Origin: Hypsibius dujardini | Lineage: Eukaryota > Tardigrada > Eutardigrada > Parachela > Hypsibiidae | Length of the DNA stretch: 38,627 nucleotides | Assembly (NCBI GenBank): GCA_001579985.1 | Contig: LRSR01009561.1 | Location: 1 to 38,627, forward strand | Direction of reading: 5' to 3' | Shown: piece after piece, positions 22,852 to 37,455 of the stretch | Layout of the letters: the number at the start of each line of letters is the position of its first letter | How positions within the stretch are numbered: position 1 is the stretch's first letter | Made by a program: the position numbers and the translations under genes | Notes under the pieces: model-generated | Told to the model about the DNA's origin: nothing | Databases searched by the model: none | What the model saw: only the letters and a program-made list of their open reading frames with translations

Positions 22852-22967
22852 TTTATAGGCTGACAATATTTTCGCAATTGAAAACTAGCGTTATTATTTT
22901 TCTTATTTCTTCAGCAGTTTAGTTTGTTTCCACCTGTCACTACTATTGCCTCCATTCTCACTTCAAT
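22852..22967. promoter_or_regulatory. Short head-to-head intergenic region, putative bidirectional promoter
   Basis: Only 116 bp separate the proposed minus-strand ATG (22851) from the plus-strand EXD1-like ATG (22968). The minus ATG sits in AAAATGGCG, which matches the YY1-type motif often found at housekeeping starts. TTTTATAGG is adjacent. Confidence 0.35.
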
Positions 22968-24061
22968 ATGGAAAACGGGGATTCTTCGGAGTCGGTCGGC
23001 ACACAGGCGGAATCTTCTACAGACACCCGGCAGCGCCGGGATAGACTATTTTTGCATCCCCTCCACACCGTCGTGTCGCATCCATGCACAACTAAAAACC
23101 AACCCACACAGCGTCCCTTCTACCTCTACGACCGACGCAGCCACGGCATCCTCGAGCGCATCGTTAAATTCATCTCCACCCAGCGTGCCGTCGGTGTGGC
23201 CGCCGTCTTCGACAAGAAAAGCGAGGAAGTGGGCCTGCGGAATTTATCCTATCTCGTGGTCGCGATAGACGCGCCCTCCCACATGACCTACGTCTTTGAC
23301 TGCATCGCCGTGGACGTTGCGGAGGTGATCCAGGCACTGCGGCCTATCCTCCTGCATCGGGATGTGAGTAAGAGAGCAGAAATGTATTGCTTTGTTAGAA
23401 TACTCAATCAACAATCAAGTGAAGGCTCACTTGATTGGCTCCTTGGCTGATGACAATCAAGGAATCAATCAAATGATGTTCATACCATTCAACTACTTAC
23501 AACGAGATCGTCATTGATCATCCACTCTGAACTTCGTGCTTCTCTTGGCTGCAGGTGATGAAGGTAGTGCGGGATGTGTACGCAGTGCTTGGCTATCTCT
23601 ACCAGCGACATTACCTGGAAGTAGTCAATGTGTTGGACGTCGACGCGGTGGATAAGATGTTGCGACCACGCGGGCGGCACGTTTTGGCGGATAGCGATGG
23701 GAAAAACCGGGAGGAAAAGCCGAGTTTGGAGCAGCTGGTACAGCTGTATGTGGACAAGAAGATCGCATGGCCGGTCCGGCAGGCGGCGACGGAGGGGAAG
23801 CACTTTGGATGGAACGATGTCGTCGAGGGCGACAGAGCGGAGGAACGAGCCGCGGATGCAGCCATGGAAGGCGCGTTTTTATTGGATATTCTGCGAGCGC
23901 AGCAGCAGGTGCAGCTGGGAAATTTGACGGCGAAGCTGGGCACGGACGTGCGGGAAAGATTGGCGGTAGGCAAATGTCTGTTGTTCAATCAACCAATTGA
24001 GTAGTCAATAACGGTCGTTAATTCTCACGTGTGCCGTATGTGTTCTTCGCAGGCTTTCTGA
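22968..24061 (+). CDS. EXD1: EXD1-like 3'-5' exonuclease-fold protein, probably inactive
   Basis: Exons are 22968-23363, 23555-23965 and a tiny last exon 24053-24061 (Ala-Phe-stop), giving 271 aa. If the last intron is not spliced, a stop follows at 24004. After a polar N-terminus, residues about 65-250 follow the EXD1 layout: VGVAA, then LRNLSYLVVA and YVFD, then LLHRDVMKVVRDVYAVLGYLY, VVNVLD, and a C-terminal helix with ERAADAAMEGAFLLDIL. The DEDDy active-site residues are not in place: GVAA stands where active enzymes have DxE, and VVRD replaces the usual VxHD. Known EXD1 proteins also lack an active site and act as RNA-binding partners in piRNA biogenesis in mouse and silkworm; that role here is inference. 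An ATCA-rich intron separates exons 1 and 2. Confidence 0.75.
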
Positions 24062-24567
24062 TAGACGCGGTCAGAGGCTACGATTCCCAGCTAACAAGCA
24101 TAGTTGAAGCCCCTATCGAATTTGGGTCGGACTATTTAGTTCCGTGGTTTTTTAAGGTCAACTCTTACACAGAAGACCTAGCGGTCAGTGGCGTGACGTG
24201 ATTTTGCCCCTATTCAGAAGACGGATATCGAACAGTGATTTTTTGCTCTTTCTCTCAAACAGAGTCGTGAAAAAATTCGCTTATTGTAGAATACAAAAAC
24301 AACTTATTATATGTATGTATGTGGCAACTGGCAAGGCAGTGTTAAAACGTTGAAGGTGGGTGATTGTATTGGATTGGTAGCGGGTGATGTAGGCCCCGCC
24401 TCTTGTTTCTCACACGGACCCCTGACTGCCGCTAGGCCCCTTGGGTTCATGCACTGGGATTCATCCGAATCAATAAATCATTACTATTCACCACAGCTTA
24501 AACTTGAGTTAAATTTCTTCCTCCAGGGTGTTCTTTTTTAGTTTTGCCAAGGTTCTTTGTAACAGAA
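24062..24567. other. Intergenic, EXD1-like 3' flank and MRPL43 5' flank
   Basis: 506 bp without a coding exon. It includes GATGTAGGCCCCGCCTC (about 24385), a possible Sp1-type GC box about 180 bp above the MRPL43 start. Confidence 0.3.
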
Positions 24568-25592
24568 ATGCCCGCTGATCCGAGTGGCTTCTTGACTGCG
24601 GTCCTTCACAACGGAGTCGGGCGGTTTGTGTGCCAGTTGCAGCGGATCACGTTGAAGTTTTGCAAGGAATACGGCAGCAGCCGTGGAGTCAGGTAAAAGT
24701 AACACCTCCATGCCCCGAAATTATTTCTTTTCGGTTGTGCAGGGCTACTTATTGCAGGGAATTTATTGAGAAAGATCTGCTGGACTTTGCACGGCAGAAT
24801 CCCGGCGTGGTGGTGTACGTGGAGCCGAAGCGCCATCAGCGACCGAAATTGGAAGCGGAATACCGTAAGGGAAATTGCAGCCGAAGAAGTACTCTTATTT
24901 TCCGATTTAAAACAAAATTTGTTTCCTTGAGCAAAGTCAAGCCTGAAAGGATGAGAAGCGGACAGTGTCTGCTTGTTAAACCGTTGTTTCATATTACCGG
25001 CATTCCGAACATTTGAATGTAGACTAGAACGATTGATTCATGAATTGATTGCTACGGATAGTCAATCAATCAATCGAGTAAACCAGACATTTGAATGTAG
25101 ACTGAAACGATTGATTCATGAATTGATCGCTACGGATAATGCATTCAGTCAATCAATCGAGCAATTAGCTGTACTTGTTTTGCAGTTAATGGACGAACGG
25201 AGGTTATGAATGCCAGTGAATATTCCCGCGAACAGGTCATAAAGTTCGTGGAGCAGCTGCGCTGTCGATCCGGCGTGGAGATTGTGCGAATACGGAAGGA
25301 CATGCGGACGAATAATATCTCCATTCAAGGGCCGTGGCATCCCTTTCTCAACCAGCCGACCGAATGGAATCTTAAAAAGTTCCCCGATGCGCCGGGTCTG
25401 AGGGCGTTGAAGATGGGAAAAAGCGCGACGGATATTGTGCTGGAGATGGCACGCGAGCAGGGTGTGCTAAACATTGTCCAGTGGGAGGGCAAGGATCCGG
25501 CTGCAAGGGATGATGCTTCGGGCAAAGGAGCGGTCGAGCGGACGACTGATCAGGTCGTGCGCCCAGTTACGGCACCTTCGATAAAACAATGA
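24568..25592 (+). CDS. MRPL43: Mitochondrial large ribosomal subunit protein mL43
   Basis: Structural protein of the mitochondrial large ribosomal subunit, encoded in the nucleus. Exons are 24568-24692, 24758-24864 and 25186-25592, giving 212 aa, close to the 215 of the long human form. Family landmarks run in order: [19 protein letters not shown] at the N-terminus, [17 protein letters not shown] across the first junction, [11 protein letters not shown], and then [19 protein letters not shown] followed by [10 protein letters not shown], which is the hallmark C-terminal part of the L51/S25/CI-B8 domain. The exon 1-2 junction is fixed by the RGVREF reading, which needs the second of two nearby AG acceptors (TTATTGCAG). 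The C-terminal ~60 residues are lineage-specific. Intron 2 carries a 78-bp tandem duplication. Confidence 0.95.
25009..25163. repeat. Tandem duplication in MRPL43 intron 2
   Basis: Two copies, starting at 25009 and 25087 (period 78), share ACATTTGAATGTAGACT and GATTGATTCATGAATTGAT and end in CAATCAATCGAG. Divergence is only a few bases, so the duplication is recent. Confidence 0.9.
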
Positions 25593-26173
25593 ATTTTCGT
25601 GTATTGTTTTGGGTGGGGTTGTTGCCCATGAGAATGCATCATTGTGAGCTCGTTTTTGCTTGTATAAATTCATGTGCCAGTATACAATGTTTGTAGTTTG
25701 TACTCGTACTGGTACTCTATGTAGACTTACGGCTGTTTGATAAATTTGACGAGAAAATTTGTGTACTAGTAAGTATTACGATGAAATACGGCTGAAATAA
25801 CCGGACATGAGTGACGAAGTGTTGCCAAAATGAAGGCCACTATACACTGTCCTAAAAGCATCGGCTTCATTAACCTTCTCCATACGGACGGAATAAAAAC
25901 TAAAACTATTACATTTAGAAATAAATTTCTTAGCCTTAGCTTTTAAATTGGCAAAAAACAAATAAATTAGAGGTTTTACTTACGAAAAATTAATGTGAGA
26001 AAAGCTAAAAAATCTCGTTGACTACAGTAAGTTCGATTAAAAGTTCAAACTATGGTGTAGACAGAATTCTTAGTTATTAAAATAAACTAAATTAAAAATC
26101 TTTAGTAACTAATTTTTAATCGAGTATGGAGAAATGAGTGAGTAATTTTAGTTTTTGCCATCCCTACGATTAC
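25593..26173. other. Intergenic, AT-rich
   Basis: MRPL43 3' flank. From about 25900 it is AT-rich with TTAGCCTTAGCTTTTAAATT and AACTAAATTAAAAA words like those near 13200. No gene is seen. Confidence 0.4.
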
Positions 26174-26524
26174 AGTATGACGGAAGGCCTCTGGAATGGG
26201 CCACGTGCCTTTCCGTACCCTGGAACAGGCCACCAGGTGGCAGGGGGCGCTCTGTCGCAAATTTATCGAAAACAGATGAGTCACTGCATAGTCAGCGACC
26301 TCTACAGTGAGCTTTTTCCAACCGTCCAAATATTTCGTTTTTCAAACACGTTCTCACAACTTTTCTTCGTATCTGAAACGTGTTTCACTGGGGTTATCAA
26401 TTATTCTCTGCCGTTTAGGATCTTAGTGATAGCCAAAATCTGTGTGGAAGTTGTGATTCCAGGGTGGCCCATTCCAGGGTACGAGAAAGTCAAGTGGCCG
26501 ATTCCAGGACCCCTTCCTCATACT
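26174..26524. mobile_element. MITE-like element with about 60-bp imperfect terminal inverted repeats
   Basis: The left arm (26174-26234) and right arm (26463-26524) are reverse complements with few mismatches. Both begin AGTATGA and include GGAAT(G/C)GGCCAC, then CGTACCCTGGAA and GGCCACC. Each arm also contains a short internal direct repeat (TGGAAtgGGCCAC and TGGAAcaGGCCACC). The 230-bp interior has no coding potential. It lies between MRPL43 and the GNL3-family gene. No clear target-site duplication was found. Confidence 0.65.
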
Positions 26525-26777
26525 CGAGCCTATGAGTATGACCACAAATTCGAGATTGAGAATGCCCATTGGGGGATTTTCGAGGGGTCCAGGGGGCGGG
26601 ACTACTTGGGTTCCTGCTTGCTTGCTTGATTACAGCTGTTTTCCGCTTTTCATGTCGGTGTTTCGCAACATTTTTTTTCGTACGTGGATCTTCCCCAATT
26701 TTCACGACCATCTGATCTCCCCGGCTAAGGACAGGATTATTTATTCAGTGAATTTTTTAATCTGAAACAGCTTTGAA

Positions 26778-29598
26778 ATGGTGACCAAAGGATTCAAAAG
26801 TGAGTTCAACCGATGCCTGTCGTTAATTTGTTTGTGTTGTGAAGTGTAAGAGTTCCGCTTTGTTGTGCAGAGAAGAAGAGCAAACGCATCAGCAGCAAAA
26901 TGACGAGGAAAGTCGACAAAAAGGTGGGTGCTTCTCATAAACACCATTTTGTGGTTTTTATTCCGTTTTCTTTCTTGACGATTGATTTAATAGCATTTTA
27001 ATTTGTGTTCGTCGCAATCTCACTTTTTGTAGTACTTGATTGATTGATATGCGCGTATGTAATGCTTACAACACAAGTGATCAATCAATCGCACTCGGTG
27101 ACCAAAGTCGTCTGTGCGCAATCAATCAATCAATTAGTCGACGCAGGATCGTTCATCAAACCTCCCATTTGTTTTCTCGATTTTCCTTTATGATGAAGCA
27201 CATGTATAAGATGCAAGGTATATCGACTTAAGTGGGAGTACTGTTTTTAGGTGAAGGAGCACAATAAGAAGAAGAAGCGAGAGTCCAAGAAGAATCCTGG
27301 TCAGCACAAAGGTAAGCGTGACTGAACTACTAGTATGCTCTGCGGCCTCCGGGGCTGGGTTGTATTTCGTAAATGACGGATATATATTTCCTTGTAGCGA
27401 AGAAAGATCCTGGGGTTCCGAACAGTCTTCCATTCAAAGATGAAGTGTTGGCGGAAATTGCTGAAAAAAAGCGGAAGGTTATTACCCGTGCGCGTGGAGT
27501 GGAAACGTCCGGTTTAGCCACGATGTTTAATGTTTTATTCTGACTCGTAGGATTTTGAAAAAAAGAAGCAGAAGAAGTTGAGACAGGCTGACAACCGCAA
27601 GAAGGGTTCTTTGGAAAGTCTCGTTAAGGACGCCGGTAAACGCAGCGCAGAGTTCGACGCTGCCGCGGAGATGGCCTCGGAGAGCAGCAAGGACCTCAAC
27701 GCCCTATATGACAACTCCTTAAAGGCCTACTATCGAGAAGTCAAGAAGGTAGACAGCCTTTTCGTGACGATTGTGAAGGAAGTGTTTGACAGTGGTGTCT
27801 TTCTTCGCAGGTCATTGAGGCGTCCGATGTCATCCTTGAGATCCTTGATGCCCGCGATCCAGTCGGCACGCGGTGTGCCCAGTTGGAGCAGAACGTGATG
27901 GAATCCGGTCCAAACAAACGCTTGGTCCTTGTGTTGAACAAATGCGGTACGAATTCGCCACTCTGCTGCTGGTGCGATATGTGAAGAAAGATGTGATCTA
28001 TTCGAATTTCTTGCAGATTTGATACCTAAGGAGAATCTTCTCGTGTGGCTGAAATACCTGCGCCAGGAATTCCCCACTATTGCCTTTAAAGCCTCGACGC
28101 AGAGCCAAAAGTCCAATCTGGTATGTGAGAGAGAGGAAGAAACCGACTGCAGTTGTCTTGAACGTTTGATGTTTGTACTTGTAGAGCCGGAGTCGTGTGC
28201 CAGTCCACCTAGCCTCCGCGGATCTGATCAAGACGTCCGCGTGCTTCGGGAGCTCGATGCTGATGAAGATCCTGGGAAACTACTGCCGCAGTCGTGGTGT
28301 CACGACTGCCATCAGAGTCGGTGTCGTGGGTAAGGAATGCCGTAACGCGTCATCTTTATTTGGAGTATTTTTTCAGTTAAATTGTTCGGTTCGGTTTTTA
28401 GGTCTGCCTAATGTCGGCAAAAGTAGCGTAATCAATAGCTTGAAGCGAAAACAATCTTGCGGTGTCGGCGCCACTCCCGGCGTGACAAAGTAAGTGTTGA
28501 CGTCACTTTTTTGAAGACTAAAATCGGCAGGCTCAGACTCAAACCAACTATTCATTTTGCCTGTTCAGAACCATGCAGGAAATTCATCTGGACAAGCATG
28601 TCACTCTGCTAGACAGCCCGGGAGTAGTCTTCACAAAAGAAGGGGACGATGTTTTAGCTGCTCTCCGAAACACCATCAAGGTGAGTTTGAGGAGAAATGA
28701 AACATATTGGTCTGAGGATCCTATCTAATGTGTTTGATGCATCAGGTGGATTCCATTCCGGATCCCGTTCAACCGGTCGAGATGATCCTCAAGAAGTGTT
28801 CGAAGCTCCAGTTGATGGTCTACTATAAGCTGCCTGATTTCGATGATAGCCACCAGTTTCTCGCTTTAGTGGCGATGAAGCGGGGCCTACTGAAGAAGGG
28901 CGGAATACCTGATATGGTCAAAGCCGCTCGCCTCATCCTCCAGGATTGGACCGGGTAAGTCGCGAATGAGTCTTCTTTCAAATGGAAGGAGACAGACTTG
29001 ATTACCTCATTTTTCGTTTCTCTAGTGGTAAAATTGCATATTACACCACGCCACCGGAGAAGCGACCGGAGGAGGTCCACATCAAAGCGGAATTGGTCAC
29101 GGCGATGAGCAAGGAGTTTGACCTGGACGCTCTGGAAGAGGAGGAAAAGATGATGATTGATGAAATGCCGGCGGTAGATTCGTCTAAGGCGTCCGCCCTC
29201 CAAGATAACTCCGAAGATGATAATATGGGCGAAGAAGAGGACGAGGAAGAGCTGGTACCGCCCACGAAAGGCACATCATCGGGTAGAATGGTTGTCAATC
29301 TCGAACCGGTGGGGAAGAAGGGAAAAGCGGGCGGTAAGGAGGAGGATGACTGGGAGTCGGACGACTCAACGAAGCAGGTAGCCGGTAACCAGCAATGGAG
29401 TAAGCACACCAAGAAGGCATTAAAGCGGCGTTTGAAGTTAAAGACCAAACGAGGTGAGAACTTCTAGGATATTTCATTTCCGTTCACGGGTTCTTATTCC
29501 TTGTTTCCTCGAGCACAGACAAAACGACCAGTGCAATGGCCGACAAGATGGCATCCATTATGACACTTGGACTTAATCCTACCAGCATGGAGGAATAA
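26778..29598 (+). CDS. GNL3: Nucleostemin-family nucleolar GTPase (GNL3/GNL3L)
   Basis: Circularly permuted YlqF/YawG-type GTPase acting in the nucleolus in pre-60S maturation. There are thirteen exons: 26778-26799, 26871-26923, 27251-27311, 27398-27477, 27551-27748, 27811-27946, 28017-28120, 28185-28329, 28402-28489, 28569-28680, 28746-28954, 29026-29453 and 29519-29598. The product is 571 aa (human GNL3L 582, GNL3 549). Residues 1-100 are Lys/Arg-rich, giving nucleolar targeting and a coiled coil, with the family motif [12 protein letters not shown]. Then come DARDP (about 151), G4 NKCD (181-184), G1 GLPNVGKSS (267-275) and G3 DSPG (311-314), in the permuted order G4-G1-G3. PPEKRPEE and an acidic tail follow. 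Intron 4 uses a weaker GTTATT donor. Invertebrates usually carry one gene for the vertebrate pair, so GNL3 against GNL3L is not resolved. Confidence 0.95.
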
Positions 29599-29676
29599 TT
29601 CGCGTTTACGACAAAAATGAAATGCATCGCATTTTCATATGCGTGTGAACGAATTTTCATGAGAAAAAAACTGTAT

Positions 29677-31149
29677 TCACTCCGGAATGGCGTGTTTTTC
29701 GCGTTTTTTCTTCATCTGCCGGTAAGCATTAACGGCGTGTTGTCGCTTCACCTCCTGGCGTGCCGCCGCAATGCTCTCGGCGTTGACATCAGGCAGTAAG
29801 TCTGCGAATAAAGATCTTTTCTCCGGTTCAGCCTCCTCCACGTCGGGGTGAAGCTTGGTTAGTAAGATAAGTTTCTTGTCTCCGGCCGCCTGGAAAGGGA
29901 GAATAACCGCCGATTAAGTTAGGAAAAGTTCATAATCAATTGAGTATGCAATCATTTGTACACTTCTCACCTTGACTTTGGGGGCTTTCCGGGGGGCTGA
30001 GTTCATCTGCGGCGGTGCCATAACCACTTCACCAAACTGTACCTCATCTAATGGAATAGAATGTGTTCACGCAGAAACGATCGAGCACATTGCCACCAGT
30101 AAAGTGGTTGAGACATACCGTGCATTTCGGCGAACTCATCGCGTTCATAAGCTTTCCGGTCCTGCACCTTCTGATGAAGTTTCTCGCGCCGTTTTTGCGA
30201 CTTGCTGTAACAGATGAAAGTCAATTTGCTTATTGGTCGTAGAAGGCAGAGAGAGACAAACAGACAGGCAGGTGAGCAAACAAACAAACAAACACACAAA
30301 TACACAAACAGACAGGCAGACGTAGACAGACAGTCAGAGACATACATACAGACTGAGAAAACTAGAGAAAAATAGGCTGAAAAACTGACATAAGACACAA
30401 AGCCGCACCACACCTGCGAGTCACTTCCGGTTCCATGGGAGTCTTCGTCGGCTTATGGACTGCAAGTGGATCCTTATTCTTCGACACAATCAGCTTCCGC
30501 TTTCCTTGTCGCTCAAAATTCACATCAAATTGCACTTCCAGTTCGGCCTTGGTGATGGCTTCCTGTGCTGTTTTATCCATCCGACGGAAGAAACCCAACT
30601 GGCTCTCGTATTTGCCTTGCTTAAACTCCGTAACTGGCCCGCCAGCTTTTGAGGCTTGTTGTAATGCGGCATATTTATTGCGGTTTTTAGCTTGTGCTCT
30701 CCGGCCACTCGTCCTCGCCGGTGCCGGTGCGTTTTTCATGGCATCCTTAGCTTTGATCAACTCGCGCAGCTTCCGTGGCACCTCTTGCTCTCCGACCGCA
30801 CCGGTCGGTGCTTTATTCGCATTCTTGTCCGCTCTGAAAACGAGTATGTACATTGTAACACCGTTAAACAATACAATCGCTACCTACGACTGTGAATGCA
30901 AAACTAGAAATAGGTGTGAATAATCAAACTATCAATCAATCGATCGATCGATCAGCAGAGGCATGATATTCAGTTAAAAAAAGTAAGCAATCGGTCAATC
31001 AACCGACGACTCAGATTCAAATTAGCAAGATTTTCTTCCCAAAGGACGTCACCGTACTTGAAAACGTGATCCTTTCTCGGGCCGGAGTAGAAAGGATCGC
31101 ACGCCTTGATCTTCTTGTGTTTCGAAGTCTTTTGCGTGCGACGATGCAT
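29677..31149 (-). CDS. CCDC137: CCDC137 family nucleolar/chromosome-associated protein
   Basis: Exons are 31149-31058, 30833-30414, 30204-30119, 30047-29971 and 29889-29677, giving 295 aa against 289 in human. The start is chosen at the Met before a Lys/His-rich KHKKIKACDPF block; the frame is open upstream with no better Met. EQEVPRKLRELIKAKDAMKN matches the conserved N-terminal box. KYESQLGFFRRMD matches the middle box, and DEVQFGEVVMAPPQ matches the diagnostic FGEVV..PP box of the family. The C-terminus is a basic helix ending in QMKKKREKHAIPE. CCDC137 is known as a basic nucleolar, retinoic-acid-receptor-binding and mitotic perichromosomal protein. The gene ends 78 bp from the end of the GNL3-family gene in tail-to-tail orientation. 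Confidence 0.92.
30250..30352. repeat. CAGA/CAAA array in CCDC137 intron 2
   Basis: Degenerate ACAG and ACAA repeats on the plus strand; the pre-mRNA of this minus gene reads CUGU. Confidence 0.9.
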
Positions 31150-31783
31150 GACTGATTTCTCTCCGACTTTTTGAGAAATGGAAATGATAGATTGATAAAC
31201 GGGAATCGCTTCAATCGGAAATGGCGAAACAAAATAGTAGATGTACTTTGGACAATTCAGACCAAAAATATTCTGGCGATGGAAGGAGGAAAAAAATGTC
31301 ACGTCCTGTGAGTGTGAAGTGTGAAACTGAACATTTATTGAAAATGAAAACGAAGTGTCGCAATATACTGGCAACTAACTATTGATTGGAATTGGGAAAG
31401 AAAACATCAGTGCGAAGACATTGATTGCTTGATTTCAACAACCTCTCCGCCTCGAGCTTGAACAGTTTAAATTTGAATGCGGTCGTGCGCTATGATTGAT
31501 TGATTGGTTGATTTTTGTACGTAGATATGGAGGGAGACTGCTTAATGATTTCGGCATTCACCACCGCGGTACATGCATTTTGTGCCGTAGCATTTGAGAA
31601 AGATCCTATCCTATAATCAGCCGTTTTCCAAATGAGTTCAGATTCAGATTTATAGTGGTGGTTGTGTTGGTTTGTTTTTTTTCCTTCATCTTTTTCTGCT
31701 TCAGCGCCAGCCAGGACAAGCGCAGTAAAATGTCTGTTTCCCCCGTTATTCGCACGCTGGAATTTTAATTTTAAATCCGTGGA
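31150..31783. promoter_or_regulatory. Divergent intergenic region CCDC137/OXLD1
   Basis: 634 bp between two divergent start codons; it must contain both promoters. It holds an ATTGATTGATTGG tract near 31493-31512. No TATA box stands out. Confidence 0.4.
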
Positions 31784-32671
31784 ATGATCGGAGGCCGCAT
31801 TGCGCGCCTTTACACTTGCCGTCTTTTTGGGAAGCCTCTACAATTATTATCGAGGAGCACGGGTTTCTTTCGAACTTTCCATAGTCTTCAGGTACAGATA
31901 TTGTTGTTATTGTTTTATTAAATTTTGTCCGAAACGTTATCTCTACACCGGTGAGAGTGGAACGACTTTCTCTCAAATACACCATGCTGCAATAATAATC
32001 TACATTTGTCTGGTTAGCTGATCACTTGATTGATGTATTGATTGATGTTGACGCTAGTGGGAAGGCCTCTGGTTGATTGAGTGACTCTGTTGCCGCTACT
32101 GTCGCCAGCTTGTAGTTGATTGGATTGATTGGCGACTCCGTTACTGATTATTAAACTTTGCAGGCTAGTGTGGGCGTGCCGCATCCGCATGTCTTTCCAT
32201 CTCCTCACCCACTTGGCTTCTCTCGAATCACCGCATCACACCATGGATGCAAGCGGCATTTCGCCCACACTCCGCTCAAATCGACTTCGGAAACAGGCGC
32301 GGAACTTAACGATAACGGTGAACCTGTCCTCATTCTCAGTGGAACGGATAGGCTCAAGCAGCAACATATGACAGAGAATGTTGTCCCTGGTCAGTCTGAC
32401 TTGTAAGGTTGAGCACAAGTTCGCTTGGAAAGATCCACAAGAAAGTTGTGTTTTTTATCGCTGACTTGCAGGTAAGGGACCTCCCCCGGAACCGCCCGTC
32501 ACCTGCTGCATGAGCGGCTGCGCGAACTGCGTCTACATAAAGTACGCGGAGGACCTGCTGCGCTATTACCAGGACGGTGGACAGCAGGCCATGGCGGCCA
32601 TTGAGCGGGAAGTGACGGATGAGAATTTGAAAGCGTACCTAAAATTGGAGCTCAAATGCCTTTTGAAGTGA
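31784..32671 (+). CDS. OXLD1: OXLD1, oxidoreductase-like domain mitochondrial protein
   Basis: Exons are 31784-31891, 32164-32389 and 32472-32671, giving 177 aa. Exon 1 encodes a 36-residue Arg-rich, acid-free N-terminus ([17 protein letters not shown]..), typical of a mitochondrial presequence. The C-terminal ~60 residues are the oxidoreductase-like domain: [18 protein letters not shown], then [13 protein letters not shown], and [13 protein letters not shown] before the stop. All four signature Cys of CCxxGCxxC are present. The middle is poorly conserved linker. The family is found in mitochondria; its chemistry is not well established. The split Gly codon at the exon 2-3 junction (G|GT) fits both splice sites. 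Intron 1 is full of TTGATTGAT words. Confidence 0.93.
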
Positions 32672-32942
32672 TAAAAATGTGTTTTACCATTTGTCTGAAT
32701 AATACAAGTATCTGTGATAGTGGGTTGCAAAAGGGTTTATGAAAAGGAGACTTATTTAATTGAGCTGTGCATTGACACTGTTGAAATTACTGGGAAGGAG
32801 TGATAAAACAGAACACTGATTCTCTGCTAGGATTGCCTCCTTCCAATTCATAGGTCGTCGTCAACGAAGGCGCAGGAGAGGCAGAGGCAACCAGGCAGAG
32901 GCAATTTCCAGAGGCAATTTCCAGAGGCATGACGGTGGAATT

Positions 32943-36692
<3,750 letters not shown>

Positions 36693-37455
36693 ATTTTTCA
36701 CTTAACAATGAAGTTTCTGTAAAACCAAATGGAATTAATTAGAGACTACCACGATGTGAGCAAGAAACGTCGCCAAGCAAAAGTGATGTGCTAATGCTGC
36801 TTGTATGAGAAATGTGTTGTTGACAAAGGACATGGACTCTTACTCCGCTTACATGTACGCAAGGCCACGTGCTGTGCTGTGCGGCAAGAGGGACACACGA
36901 GTAAACAAGAGGCTGGAAAAGTCAGAAATCACATGATTAGAATCCAAGGCGCGAGTGCGATTCCAATCTTGCGACGGCAGCAGAAAAGAAGGTCGAAACA
37001 CCGGGTTGATGATCCAACGCAGTCGTCTTATCTCCGCAAGTGGTGGCGCCCATGAGAAAGTGAGGTCGGATAGAACAGCGGGCCAGGGAATTTCATCAAA
37101 CACCTTCTTTCAATCAAGCGAATCTTCAGTTGACGTGTACTGCTCTGAGTATCGAGCAGTCCGTAATTAACGCCTGTAACCGTCCTGTCCTAGTAGATTG
37201 TAACTTTATTTATACCGCAGCTAATGGTATGAGCAGTTACAGTACTGGTTGACACGTGCTGGCCCCTACCGTACAATTTGTCGATACACATGGAATTTAT
37301 TTCTTGGCTTCAAACAAAACTAACCAGAAAGTCCAGTTTTTTCATTGAGAAAGTGTCCTTCGTAAAACAAACTGATACACGTCATACGAAGCTAATAGAA
37401 AAAAAAGTGAAAATAGCATTTCATCGCATTCAGGGATCCTACTTGATCATCGATC
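36693..37455. other. Intergenic, CTSF 5' flank and PPWD1 3' flank
   Basis: 763 bp without a recognised exon; it should contain the CTSF promoter and the PPWD1 3'UTR. Open frames on both strands overlap and resemble nothing known. Confidence 0.4.

Noticed and set aside
23966-24004. Longer exon 2 of the EXD1-like gene ending GKCLLFNQPIE
   Set aside because: A GTAGGC donor and TTCTTCGCAG acceptor give a spliced ending; the read-through stop is kept as an alternative only.
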